This document shows, piece after piece, positions 26,366 to 37,772 of a stretch of DNA of 64,000 nt; the first letter of the stretch is position 1; each line of letters begins with the position of its first letter. A program made the position numbers and the translations under genes. The notes below the pieces were generated by a model. The model was not told where the DNA came from. It saw nothing but the letters and a program-made list of their open reading frames with translations, and ran no database searches. The stretch comes from Dallia pectoralis (taxonomy: Eukaryota > Chordata > Actinopteri > Esociformes > Umbridae). Location: assembly GCA_029465975.1 (NCBI GenBank), contig CM055730.1, positions 15,517,774 to 15,581,773 on the forward strand, given 5' to 3'.

Positions 26366-26706
26366 ACATCACAACATGCTTTTGTGTGATCTTCTAGCCT
26401 CATCACAACATGCTCTTGTGTGATCTTATAGCCTCATCACAAAATGCTCTTGTGTGATCTTCTAGCCTCATCACAACATGCTCTTGTGTGATCTTCTAGC
26501 CTCATCACAACATGCTCTTGTGTGATCTTCTAGCCTCATCACAACATGCTCTTGTGTGATCTTATAGCCTCATCACAAAATGCTCTTGTGTGATCTTCTA
26601 GCCTCATCACAACATGCTCTTGTGTGATCTTCTAGCCTCATCACAACATGCTCTTGTGTGATCTTCTAGCCTCATCACAACATGCTCTTGTGTGATCTTC
26701 TAGCCT
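26366..26706. repeat. 34-bp minisatellite with four-unit higher-order repeat
   Basis: Ten copies of a 34-bp unit built on CCTCATCACAACATGCTCTT plus GTGTGATCTTCTAG. Variant marks (CTTATAG at a unit end, then CACAAAATG) recur four units apart, so units 2-5 and 6-9 are a 136-bp duplicated block. Confidence 0.93.
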
Positions 26707-29687
26707 CATTCCATGATGGTTTTTCCTTCATTCAGGCAAATCTGTCACATGTCACAATTTCTAGATTATGCTAAACCTTATGCAAACATGAACTAGATTT
26801 ATACTATATGGTTTTCTGTTAAATCCTCAATAGGAGCAAAGTGATTGTCACTGGTAGTCTATTATTATGATACTTTATTTGTTTTCAATATTGCAAGGGA
26901 AATGCTATTATGAAAAAAATCTTTTTAAAGTAATATATATATATTAGGTGGTGTCTTTTCCAATTTATATTTAAGCTGAAATTGACTCGTATAGTGAACT
27001 GGTAGATTTGTGAAGTATTGTTGTCACAGTTCTGTTGGTGCTGGAAGGACGCAGATGCAGAACGTTTGGATTTCTTAATTTTTTTTTCTTTAAAACTCAA
27101 ACAAAAAACTGCCGCATGGCAGCAAGTAAACGGCAAACTGCAAATAATGATCCACAAAACCCAGATACACAGAAACACTTAAATGCAAATACTTATTGAC
27201 AAAATAAGGTGCAGCTGATAATGGTAATGAAACAACAGTCCAAGCTGTAGTATGAAACACTGGGTTTTGTGGTGTTAAACAGAAATGACAAAACAGAGGG
27301 CAGAGAAGCCCTCCTAGCCGTCATAATTATATAGCTTGTTGTTCTTTTTATAAACCTTATTTTAAGTTAGTCAGTGTCAAATTTGTATCTTAATATCTAG
27401 TAGGACATTTTATTATTATATCCATAATTTATTGTGGAATTTAGACCCACTACCTGCCCATGTGAAAAACAGGTTAATTTCAGTCTAAAAGATAAATATT
27501 CTATAACAGGGTGATCTTTAGTTAAATTATCTTCTGTATTACATAAATATTAGGTTTTGTGGCAAGAGTTATTGTTACTTTTTCTCGAGGTACTTGACCG
27601 GTCTTTTATGTATTAATAGTACATGATGTTAAAAAAGCATTGGGTATGTTTAAACATTTGCCAGACGCCTTCCTTCCACCTTATTTATTGCACTTGTCTT
27701 GGCCTGTGTCCTTTTAAATCCAAACGTAGTTGATTTATAATTGAAACCTAACCAAATCCTTGACCTGGTTCTATGACTTTCTGTTTTACTCCACAGTGGC
27801 AAGAAGACATACCATGAAAACAAACTATGTGCCTGCAAAAAATACTGTGTTTTGTAACTATTGATACAGAGATGTTGGTGCACGGCAGGATTGGCAACTG
27901 GCCACATTTCCCTCTGAGTGTCTGAGCTTTTGATCTGTGCTCACTTACACTTTACTCCGTGTCTCCGCTACTTAAAAGACAAAAAGGCAATGTTGATCAA
28001 ACATCGGCAGTTTGGAGACAGATATTTAGTAACTCTCATCATGTGGCAGGATAATTATACATTATAAATCATTATTATCATCACACACAATGCTGAGAGT
28101 GTCGTGCCCAATGCTGTTTGCAGACTGTGTCTGCAGTTTAATACGCACATTCAACCGGTCCTATATAACACATCCAACATTTCTGTTTAGACGTGAAAGC
28201 ATGATCGACCGACGGTTTTAAAAAAAACATTTGTTTCTAATTGTATTCAAAAAAGTATAAAAGGCTAAAAGTGAAACATGGTCGCTGTGCAATAGAACCG
28301 ACGATCCATAATGCTGTAACTATTACAAACTTTACACAGTATGCAGTTTAAATAAGTAAAAGGCGTAAGGCACGACATATTTTAGATGAAGCCAACATCA
28401 TCACAATTCATTTTTACAGTACGACATTTTAGAAATTGCAATTATACTAGAGAACGTTATCTACCCTATACTACTGCATTTAAATCTTAGATGTATAGAA
28501 AAATTAAGTGAACAATATTACAATGTGTATTACTAATAATAGAAAATTACAATGTATTACCCTATCCATAAGTTTCAGCCTGTTTAGATGTATTCTCCTT
28601 TCTCTCTCTTTTATTTCTTAAAAAAAGACATGTCCATTGGAATGTGCATTGCCCTCACTCCATCCTCCTTCTCCAACTGTAAAAGGCCATATTCTCTCCT
28701 TTTAAGGAAGACAGACAATGTTTGTTCCACAAACGCGACTGAGTGTTTGTATGTTCCCATACAGTGAAGAGAAAGACTGGAGAAAGGAGATGAGGAGGAG
28801 GGCAGACAGGGTGAATGTGTAATGTACAGTGATGTTACTGGCATGCACCCGTCTATTTGGGTTCACTAGTTGAGAAAGCGAGGCCGGGGAATCTCCAGTG
28901 CTTCTAAATCAGTAAACGTTAGGTTTGAAGAGAGAAACTTCCAGAAGCATGCTGCAATTGGTCTATTCAAATGGACCACTCCCTGCTGTGCTTTTGTATT
29001 GTATCATGCGTGTTAAGGGTGCTTTTATGGTGTCGTCGTTTAAAAAAAACAAAGGTTTGAGACGTTGTGACATGAACGGAGTCTAAGCTACCTTGATTAT
29101 TTGAATATCAACGGACTAGTCTTTCATCTTGGAGTGACCTACAGTGATTTGATCCCATTGTGCATATGATCAGTCCATAATTTTGATGGTAGGTTTATTT
29201 AAAAATGATAGACTGATCATGTCTTTGTAAGTTGGCAAACGTACAAAATCAGCAGGGGTTTAAATATTTTCTTCCTTAACGGTAAAGGCTCACTACAGTG
29301 TGGAAGTGTATATGACCTAAATCCTAAGGGGAACAGCATTTCCTGCTCACCATGTCTTTACTCTGAGTGCTCACCAGCAAAAGCCTGTCTGCTCCAACAA
29401 AAAACATAAATAAATATATAAATATAGCAGTGGCTGTCCTATATCTCTAATCTCTCTGGCTGTGTGTGGTCACTCCTAAAATAGAAGACTGGGGTGTTTG
29501 GTGGTGCTGCCAAAGATTGCAGAGACATTAAAAGCTTGGGCAACAAATCAAGCTGTCCCCCATTTTAGAGTTCAGAGTTCTCCTGCAGCATCCTTTGAGA
29601 GTTTGAAGGGATTTCCTGTCCATTTTTATATATAGTGCCATAAAAGCTCTGCTTTTAATACCACAGTCCCGGTTGACAGCTCTCGGG
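26707..29687. other. prkg1 intron, mostly unannotated
   Basis: Three kb with no supported gene. About 27030-27310 resembles a decayed retroelement border (a GTCACAGTTCTG start and an A-rich stretch), but no pairable ends were found. The rest is A-T rich single-copy-looking DNA. Confidence 0.3.
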
Positions 29688-30126
29688 TGTAAGGGACAGA
29701 GCCCTGTCCTCGCACTCCATGGTGGTGATGACACCTCCCCCGCATCCGGAGAGAGGGAAAATTAGGGACTTGTTCGTTCACCTGTGTTTTTGTCCGCACC
29801 TGTGTTGTGTTTGCTCGTTAGTCCCTGTACTTAGTTCTGTCGTTTCCTGTCTTTCAGTGTCGGTCATTGTTAAGGTATGTTTCTCTTGTTTTGCGTTTGC
29901 TGGTCCTGTTATGTATTGCGTGATTATTCTGGTGTTCTGTGTTTAGTATGTTCTGTCGCACTAAGGGGAGGTTTTGTTAATCATGTTGTTCTTCTGTGTT
30001 TTTGTTAAGTGTTAAGGATTGTCGTTGTATGAAGCTACCCGTTTCTGTTTTGGGAGAGAATAAACCCTGTTATGGCAAGCACTCTGCGTTTGTGTCCTCA
30101 ACCTGCTCGAAAGCCCAATCCTGACA
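29688..30126 (+). repeat. 5' LTR
   Basis: 439 bp, TG...CA ends, identical by eye to the 3' copy. An AATAAA at 30059-30064 marks the likely poly(A) signal. Confidence 0.93.
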
Positions 30127-30371
30127 GAATGACCGACCCAAAAGAGAGGACACAGCAGGGTGCAGTATCGTGGGCCAGCCTACGGCTCGAAAACCCCGAC
30201 GAGGGGTTAATGCACGGGCTCTACCTAGAGCCCTATGAAGCAGAGGACTCCGAGCCAGAGGACGAGTCCGAGGATGAGGAGTACCTGGAGGGGGAGTTCC
30301 GGTGGGATCCTTTCACCCTCCAGCTGATTCCCGTCTCAACCTCCACGTTTCTGTCCCCCACCTCACCACCC

Positions 30372-30899
30372 ATGGCCGCCGCCCCGCAGCATGAGATGGC
30401 CGCCGCCCCGCAGCATGAGATGGCCGCCGCCCCGCAGCATGAGATGGCCGCCGCCCCGCAGCATGAGATGGCCGCCGCCCCGCAGCATGAGATGGCCGCC
30501 GCCCCGCAGCATGAGATGGCCGCCGCCCCGCAGCATGAGATGGCCGCCGCCCCGCAGCATGAGATGGCCGCCGCCCCGCAGCATGAGATGGCCGCCGCCC
30601 GCAGCATGAGATGGCGGCCGCCCGCAGCATGAGATGGCCGCCGCCCCGCAGCATGAGATGGCCGCCGCCCCGCAGCATGAGATGGCCGCCGCCCCGCAGC
30701 ATGAGATGGCTGCCGCCCCGCAGCATGAGATGGCTGCCGCCCCGCAGCATGAGATGGCTGCCGCCCCGCAGCATGAGATGGCTGCCGCCCCGCAGCATGA
30801 GATGGCTGCCGCCCCGCAGCATGAGATGGCTGCCGCCCCGCAGCATGAGATGGCTGCCGCCCCGCAGCATGAGATGGCTGCCGCCCCGCAGCATGAGAT
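30372..30899 (+). repeat. 24-bp array encoding MAAAPQHE
   Basis: Twenty-two units of ATGGCCGCCGCCCCGCAGCA plus TGAG. The left units read GCC and the right units GCT at the second codon, so the array expanded from at least two founder types. Two adjacent units near 30588-30634 each lack one C. Confidence 0.93.
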
Positions 30900-31199
30900 G
30901 GCTGCCGCCCCGCCGCTCGAAACGGGCCCCTATGAACCGGTCTATCCGGTGTCCTCCAGGCCCACGCCACCATCGGCTACCTCCCCGGCCTTGGAGAGGG
31001 CTCTACGGGAGGATCTGGGGGTATTTGTCGACTTTCTGGCCTGGGTCCAGGAGGTGGCGGTGATGGACGATGAAAGGAGGTGGTGGCATCAGGAGTTCTT
31101 CGTGTGGAGGAAGGGACAAGAAGATCTCTGCCCTGAGCTCCTGGACTACCTGAGGGCACAACTTCTCCGCCGTGCACCACACCTTTGGCCAGTCACCGA

Positions 31200-32520
31200 G
31201 CTCCCTCCAGTTTCCTTGCCCGAGTCTGTCCCCGTGTCCTTGCCTGAGCCAGTCCCCGTGTCCTTGCCTGAGCCAGTCCCCGTGTCCTTGCCTGAGCCAG
31301 TCCCCGTGTCCTTGCCTGAGCCAGTCCCCGTGTCCTTGCCTGAGCCAGTCCCCGTGTCCTTGCCTGAGCCAGTCCCCGTGTCCTTGCCTGAGCCAGTCCC
31401 CGTGTCCTTGCCAGAGCCAGTCCCCGTGTCTTTGCCTGTCCCAGGTTCCCAGCCTGAGCCTGTCCCAGTCCCAGTTTCCCTGCCTAAGCCAGTTTCCCAG
31501 TCTGAGCCTGTCCCCGTTTCCCTGTCTGAGCCTGTCCCCGTTTCCCAGTCTGAGCCTGTCCCCGTTTCCCAGTCTGAGCCTGTCCCCGTTTCCCAGTCTG
31601 AGCCTGTCCCCGTTTCCCAGTCTGAGCCTGTCCCCGTTTCCCAGTCTGACCCTGTCCCCGTCTCTGAGCCTGTCCCCGTCTCTGAGCCTGTCCCCGTCTC
31701 TGAGCCTGTCCCGGTCTCTGAGCCTGTCCCCGTCTCTGAGCCTGTCCCCGTCTCTGAGCCTGTCCCGGTCTCTGAGCCTGTCCCCGTCTCTGAGCCTGTC
31801 CCCGTCTCTGAGCCTGTCCCCGTCTCTGAGCCAGTCCCCGTGTCTGTCCCAGTCCCCGTGTCTGTCCCAGTCCCCGTGTCTGTCCCAGTCCCCGTGTCTG
31901 TCCCAGTCCCCGTGTCTGTCCCAGTCCCCGTGTCTGTCCCAGTCCCCGTGTCTGTCCCAGTCCCCGTGTCTGTCCCAGTCCCCGTGTCTGTCCCAGTCCC
32001 CGTGTCTGTCCCAGTCCCCGTGTCTGTCCCAGTCCCCGTGTCTGTCCCAGTCCCCGTGTCTGTCCCAGTCCCCGAGCTCACTCCAGTCCCCGAGCTCACT
32101 CCAGTCCCCGAGCTCACTCCAGTCCCCGAGCTCACTCCAGACCCAGAGCTCACTCCAGACCCAGAGCTCACTCCAGACCCAGAGCTCACTCCAGACCCAG
32201 AGCTCACTCCAGACCCAGAGCTCACTCCAGACCCAGAGCTCACTCCAGACCCAGAGCTCACTCCAGACCCAGAGCTCACTCCAGACCCAGAGCTCACTCC
32301 TGTCCCCCTGCCTGACTCCAGTCCTGTCCCCCTGCCTGACTCCAGTCCTGTCCCCCTGCCTGACTCCAGTCCTGTCCCCCTGCCTGACTCCAGTCCTGTC
32401 CCCCTGCCTGACTCCAGTCCTGTCCCCCTGCCTGACTCCAGTCCTGTCCCCCTGCCTGACTCCAGTCCTGTCCCCCTGCCTGACTCCAGTCCTGTCCCCC
32501 TGCCTGACTCCAGTCCGGTC
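31200..32520 (+). repeat. series of 18- and 24-bp Pro/Val-rich coding arrays
   Basis: Consecutive arrays in one frame: VPVSLPEP (24 bp, to about 31440), SQSEPVPV (24 bp, about 31490-31650), SEPVPV (18 bp, about 31655-31835), SVPVPV (18 bp, to about 32070), ELTPVP then ELTPDP (18 bp, to about 32300) and PLPDSSPV (24 bp, to about 32520). Adjacent arrays share half-units, so each seems to have arisen from the border of the previous one. Confidence 0.9.
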
Positions 32521-32639
32521 CCCCGTCCTGTCTTCGAGCCCCGTCCAATGCCCGAGGCCGTCATCCTGGCCGGGCCAAGGACTGTTGCCGGGCCAAGGAC
32601 TGTTGTCGGGCCAAGGACTGTTGTCGGGCCAAAGCCGGT

Positions 32640-33410
32640 TCCCCGGCCACCTGAACCGTGTCCTCCGGCACGGCCTCCTGAACCGTGTCCTCCGGCACGG
32701 CCTCCTGAACCGTGTCCTCCGGCACGGCCTCCTGAACCGTGTCCTCCGGCACGGCCTCCTGAACCGTGTCCTCCGGCACGGCCTCCTGAACCGTGTCCTC
32801 CGGCACGGCCTCCTGAACCGTGTCCTCCGGCACGGCCTCCTGAACCGTGTCCCCCGGCACGGCCTCCAGACCCGTCTCCCCCGGCCCTGCCTCCTGACCC
32901 GTCTCCCCCGGCCCTGCCTCCTGACCCGTCTCCCCCGGCACTGCCTCCTGACCCGTCTCTGCCTGGTCGACCTCTAGACCTGCACCCTCCTGTCCGACCT
33001 CCAGATCTGCTCCCGCCGAGTAGACCTCCTGACACGCTCCCGCCGGGTAGACCTCCAGACACGCTCCCGCCGGGTAGACCTCCAGACACGCTCCCGCCGG
33101 GTAGACCTCCAGACACGCTCCCGCCGGGTAGACCTCCAGATCTGCTTCCGCCAGGTCGACCTCCTGACCCTCATCCGCCGGGTCGATCTCCTGACCTGTC
33201 TCCTGACCTGCATCCGCCGGGTCGATCTCCAGATCCGCTTCCGCCGGGTAGACCTCCTGACCCGCTCCCACCGGGCAGACCACCTGACCCGCTCCCGCCG
33301 GGTAGAACCCATGACCCGTCTCTACCTGTCCGGCCTCCAGACCTGCTCCCGCCCGGTCGACCACCTGACCCGTCTCCGCCTGTCCGGTCTCCTGACTGGC
33401 ATCCACCAGA
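32640..33410 (+). repeat. 27-bp Pro-rich coding arrays
   Basis: About eight near-identical copies of a 27-bp unit encoding PEPCPPARP, followed by more diverged PDPSPPALP, PDTLPPGRP and PDPLPPGRP units. The right part is older judging by divergence. Confidence 0.88.
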
Positions 33411-33546
33411 CCGGGCGGCCTCCTGGTCTGTCAGCCTCTGTCCTGCCCGAGACCCGTCTCTCCGTCCTGCCCATGTCCAACTCTTGGATTATATCTGCTC
33501 TTGGGTTTTGGGCGCTTCAGGAGCCGCGCCCCTTGGTGGGGGATTC

Positions 33547-33985
33547 TGTAAGGGACAGAGCCCTGTCCTCGCACTCCATGGTGGTGATGACACCTCCCCC
33601 GCATCCGGAGAGAGGGAAAATTAGGGACTTGTTCGTTCACCTGTGTTTTTGTCCGCACCTGTGTTGTGTTTGCTCGTTAGTCCCTGTACTTAGTTCTGTC
33701 GTTTCCTGTCTTTCAGTGTCGGTCATTGTTAAGGTATGTTTCTCTTGTTTTGCGTTTGCTGGTCCTGTTATGTATTGCGTGATTATTCTGGTGTTCTGTG
33801 TTTAGTATGTTCTGTCGCACTAAGGGGAGGTTTTGTTAATCATGTTGTTCTTCTGTGTTTTTGTTAAGTGTTAAGGATTGTCGTTGTATGAAGCTACCCG
33901 TTTCTGTTTTGGGAGAGAATAAACCCTGTTATGGCAAGCACTCTGCGTTTGTGTCCTCAACCTGCTCGAAAGCCCAATCCTGACA
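33547..33985 (+). repeat. 3' LTR
   Basis: 439 bp, identical by eye to the 5' LTR, with AATAAA at 33918-33923. It contains the stop of the element ORF at 33622-33624. Confidence 0.93.
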
Positions 33986-33990
33986 TCGGG

Positions 33991-34848
33991 GACACTCATC
34001 AGGGACCAGAATTCGAGAAACTTCATGATGGTGTTGAAGTAAAGTGCAAAAATGCACTTTAAGTAAACAAAAACTACTGGAGATGGCTAAGCTCTAACCT
34101 CTCTGAGATCACAATCTTACTGATGAGCTAAACCTGGACAAATGCAATATGTTACACAAATTTACACATTCCAGGGCTTAAGGCAAATTTGCCAGGCTGT
34201 TGTCGTACAGAAATTGTATACCTACAGTGGATATAAAAAGTCTAGTTTTTGTGATGTGAAAAAATTTAAGATAAATCATGTCAGAAGTTCTTCCACCAAT
34301 AATGTGACCTATAGCATGAACAATTGAATAGAAAAAAAAGATTTCAGTTTGTAGACTGTTAATATTGACTGTATATGAGTGACAGCTCAAGTCACTTTAT
34401 ATGCATTGATTTAAGTATGTCTTCTGTCTACTTTCCAGTTCTTTCATTGGAGATCAATGCATTTTCACACATATCCTGGCCACTTAAAATCCGTTGCACC
34501 TGGTTTAGGGTTTGAGTCACTGTTCCAAATGGTTTTCAAGTTAAAAGCCAAAAATACACCACAGTTAGCCAGTTTATTTATTTGAAATAAGACAGACCCA
34601 GGAACAAAAACTCATCCTTCTAAAAACAAGAATCTGAAGGGTAATGCCACCTGTGTATCTGGAAGACCAGTTTTATTAAGGGACCTGCAATATCCCAGTT
34701 GCCACTGTATTTGGAGTGAACTATTTCCAATATAAAACATGTTGCAGTATGTATGCATTCATTACTGTTAGTCTGCTACATTACTAACATGTAAATGAAA
34801 GAGTAAAATAGATAACAAAATAGGGTATAAACAACTCTCCTCTGGGTT
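33991..34848. other. prkg1 intron, nothing recognised
   Basis: No supported feature. A stretch near 34560-34700 may be a much-decayed transposon, but no ends or motifs hold. Confidence 0.3.
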
Positions 34849-35080
34849 AATGACATGTATGAACCATAATTACATGTTTAGCAAATGTTCTCATCTATCT
34901 CCTCTTAATGACATGTATGAACCATAATTACATGTTTAGCAAATGTTCTCATCTATCTCCTCTTAATGACATGTATGAACCATAATTACATGTTTAGCAA
35001 ATGTTCTCATCTATCTCCTCTTAATGACATGTATGAACCATAATTACATGTCTAGCAAATGTTCTCATCTATCTCCTCTT
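34849..35080. repeat. 58-bp tandem repeat containing the pyrimidine tract of the next acceptor
   Basis: Four copies of a 58-bp unit starting AATGACATGTATGAACC at 34849, 34907, 34965 and 35023, each ending TCTCATCTATCTCCTCTT. The last copy runs directly into ACCACCCAG, the acceptor of exon 35090, so its pyrimidine tract is the functional one and three copies lie upstream. Confidence 0.95.
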
Positions 35081-35089
35081 ACCACCCAG

Positions 35090-35256
35090 GTCCAAGGACC
35101 TGATTAAGGATGCAATCCTAGACAATGACTTCATGAAGAACCTAGAGCTGTCTCAGATCCAGGAGATAGTTGACTGCATGTACCCTGTAGAGTATGGCAA
35201 AGACAGCTGCATCATCAAGGAGGGGGACGTGGGCTCATTGGTGTACGTCATGGAAG
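35090..35256 (+). CDS. prkg1: prkg1 shared exon: hinge and start of CNB-A
   Basis: First exon common to alpha and beta. It encodes SKDLIKDAILDNDFMKNLEL, then QIQEIVDCMYPVEYGKD and the CNB-A strands IIKEGDVGSLVYVMEDG, nearly identical to human (alpha residues 87-142). Acceptor ACCACCCAG; donor GTAAAT after GAAG, phase 1. Confidence 0.96.
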
Positions 35257-37330
35257 GTAAATATATCTTCATTCACTTCCTGGTGTTTTGTGAGAACTGT
35301 GTGATGTTCTAAAATGTTATTCTTGTTGTTTGAAACGCGAGGGGGATAACCACTAGTGAATATGTACAAATTAATTCAAAAGAGAACGGAGAACTGTGAC
35401 CATTTAATATATGACCTAGACGTAATTAAACAAAAAACTAGGAAAGAAACAAAACGGATAACAATGCATAAGGTGTGGAAAACAAAACAAAGACTGACAA
35501 AAAATGTACATTTTGTCCGTGACGAGGAAAACAGGTGCAAGCAATAATCAAAGAAAACAGTTGTCTGTGATAAAATGTGGGATGTGTAAAACGGTGTTTA
35601 TATGTCCACAACCTGAGTAGAAAACTGTCATAGCTCAGTTAACCCAGAAATTCCCAGGTTTAAGTGTTTAAAGTGTTATTTATATGACATTTCGAGGATA
35701 ATTTTTCTCGACAGCACCACCTAATAACCTCAGACTGCATCTTTGTGAATATGACATCCTAATTACATGTGGAGGCATGAATAGATTGTTGTATTTATCT
35801 CACAGTTAACGGTTTGGCTTTCAGAACTCAATCTATGTGGGTGGGTCAGGTTTCAGGTGATCCACAGAACAGGCACATTAGCGCCTAACGCTAAATTCCT
35901 AAACCAAAAAGTAACTCCCTTTTTAAAATTATCCCCAATCACACGTTTATCTCTGAAACGACGTTTCTGGCATGCACATGTTCGGCACATAGTTAGACAC
36001 ACGTACACAGAGAGAACACAAACACACACAGAGAGCTTTTTTGGCTTTGTCTTGAATTTATAAATGGCAAAAAACATTCCTGTAGAGTAAGCAGAGGTCA
36101 TTACCTCTATGTGGAATTATCCAGATTTGAAGTACTTACCTTTTGTGAATTGTCTCTTTCTGTAGTAATTGCAGCTCTTGTGTTTTATTGATAGGAAAAG
36201 GTAGTTGGTGAAAAAGGATTGAATAGTGTTTTAGAATATACAGAACACTACAATAGGCCAATAGTCCAGTGCAGTGGTACCACATTTTAAATGTGCTCTG
36301 CTTGAAGTACCCCTGAAGTACCCCTTACGTGTGTAGAGACCAAGTACCACCAGGGGACCGAGTACCCCTGGTTGGGAACCACTGGTTCAATAAGACACTT
36401 AGGTCAAGCCCTATTTTAAGATAACTAGCTAGGCAAATTACAGCCTTTTATACTCATTGTGCAAATGCATGCCGGAATTTCTTAGCATTTAGGCTGCGTT
36501 GAACTACGATACATCCTCTGAAATGTCACTATATGTCAATATCATTAAATCTTAGGGACATTTCCTTGTCAAGCCGGTACGTTTACAGTAATAGGCCGGT
36601 GTCGCGTGAGCGTTTCAGGTCAACACGTACTGTGGCATGTCAAGACAAGCCAGTGGAGGGTGTTCATGTGTATCAATGAATGTGGCCGGCACCGTGTTTA
36701 AAAAGCTACGTGTGCTCTCTGACTCCCAGGGCCCGTCGTAGATAAATGAATGAGCTCGGCCAATTAGTGGACTTCGGATGTCATACAGATCTGTGGAACT
36801 AACCGCTTGCGTCTTAACACTTTAATTAGGCTCATTCTGAGCACGAAGGGAAACTGCATCCTGTCGTTGATGCTAATTAGAATGCCGGGTCGGTGTATGC
36901 CTGGTGATATACTGGCCACTTAACATCTGTGTTCATATTCAGAAATGAGAGATATCATCTGGGCATGATGACTAAACAAGTGGCACAGGTGAATCTCTTC
37001 TATTGTGATACTCTGGTCTGTGGATCAAATCGAAGCCTGTGTCTTGAGCCTTATGGGTACTCCCTTGTTCTCTGTCTCCAGCTCCCACTCTCTTTTACTC
37101 TCTCATGGCTGTTGTTGGGGAGTCGTGTGCTGGGGCCCAGGGAAATAATGGCCACATGTGTCTGTCTGGCTGATAACAGCTGGTCTCTTTCCCCCTTTGG
37201 CTTGGGTTTAGGTTTCATGAAATCATGACTAACCATGTGGGAATGCTTCCAGAGCTGTGGGGCTCTGAGGGGTGTCTGGCGTTCTGGATTGAAGAGTTTG
37301 GATGTTCCACGTGAAATGATGTTTGTTGGA
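35257..37330. other. prkg1 intron, mostly unannotated
   Basis: No gene or RNA seen. A possible short MITE at 36272-36384 is listed separately. Confidence 0.3.
36272..36384. mobile_element. possible short hAT-like MITE
   Basis: 113 bp with imperfect inverted ends, CAGTGGTACCAC on the left and GGGAACCACTG on the right; CAGTGGTTCCCA-type ends are common in hAT MITEs. No clear 8-bp target duplication was found, so the call is weak. Confidence 0.35.
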
Positions 37331-37367
37331 ACTGGCTCACTGGTGTTTAATTGTTCTTGTGTTGTGT

Positions 37368-37772
37368 TGTCCTGTGCAAACTGATTGTGTAGAGGTTGTG
37401 GTGTCCTGTGCAAACTGATTGTGTAGATATTGTATTGACCTGTGCAAACTGATTATGTAGAGGTTGTGTTGACCTGTGCAAGCTGATTATGTAGAGGTTG
37501 TGTTGACCTGTGCAAGCTGATTATGTAGAGGTTGTGTTGACCTGTGCAAGCTGATTATGTAGAGGTTGTGTGGACCTGTGCAAGCTGATTGTGTAGAGGT
37601 TGTGTGGACCTGTGCAAGCTGATTGTGTAGTGGTTGTGTTTTCCTGTGCAAACTGATTGTGTAGAAGTTGTGTTGACCTGTGCAAGCTGATTATGTAGAG
37701 GCTGTGTTGACCTGTGCAAGCTGATTGTGTAGAGGCTGTGTTGACCTGTGCAAGCTAATTGTGTAGAGGTTG
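37368..37772. repeat. 34-bp minisatellite
   Basis: About twelve copies of a unit built on GACCTGTGCAAGCTGATTAT plus GTAGAGGTTGTGTT, with CAAACTGATTGTG in the older outer copies and CAAGCTGATTATG in the inner ones. Confidence 0.9.

Larger units (their letters stand above)
30129..33624 (+). pseudogene. LTR-element ORF built from in-frame minisatellites, two frameshifts
   Basis: Starts at the ATG of MTDPKERTQQG, 3 bp after the 5' LTR, with an acidic region (EDSEPEDESEDEEYLEGEF). Then come 22 copies of MAAAPQHE. A non-repetitive module at about 30901-31200 (VFVDFLAWVQEVAV, RRWWHQEFFVWRKGQ) is followed by long Pro-rich arrays: VPVSLPEP, SQSEPVPV, SEPVPV, SVPVPV, ELTPVP/ELTPDP, PLPDSSPV, PEPCPPARP and PDTLPPGRP-like units. 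All periods are multiples of three. Two single-C losses near 30600 and 30624 shift the frame from that of 30129 to that of 30634-33624, whose stop lies inside the 3' LTR. I do not recognise the product; a gag-derived or element-specific structural protein is possible. Confidence 0.6.
29683..33990 (+). mobile_element. young non-autonomous LTR retrotransposon with 5-bp TSD
   Basis: Two direct LTRs of 439 bp (29688-30126 and 33547-33985), identical by eye, start TGTAAGGGAC and end ATCCTGACA. They are flanked by the target duplication TCGGG at 29683-29687 and 33986-33990. The 3.42-kb interior has no visible reverse transcriptase, protease, RNase H or integrase; it carries one repetitive ORF. A GGTGGGGGATTC purine-rich stretch just before the 3' LTR is the likely polypurine tract. 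The sequence after the 5' LTR (GAATGACCGACC) does not begin TGG, so the primer-binding site is unclear. It sits in the sense direction in the prkg1 intron between the beta exon and the shared exon. Mobilisation by an unseen autonomous partner is inferred. Confidence 0.93.

Noticed and set aside
29719..29946. 75-codon frame with hydrophobic stretch
   Set aside because: Lies wholly inside the 5' LTR and recurs in the 3' LTR; most likely chance reading of LTR DNA.
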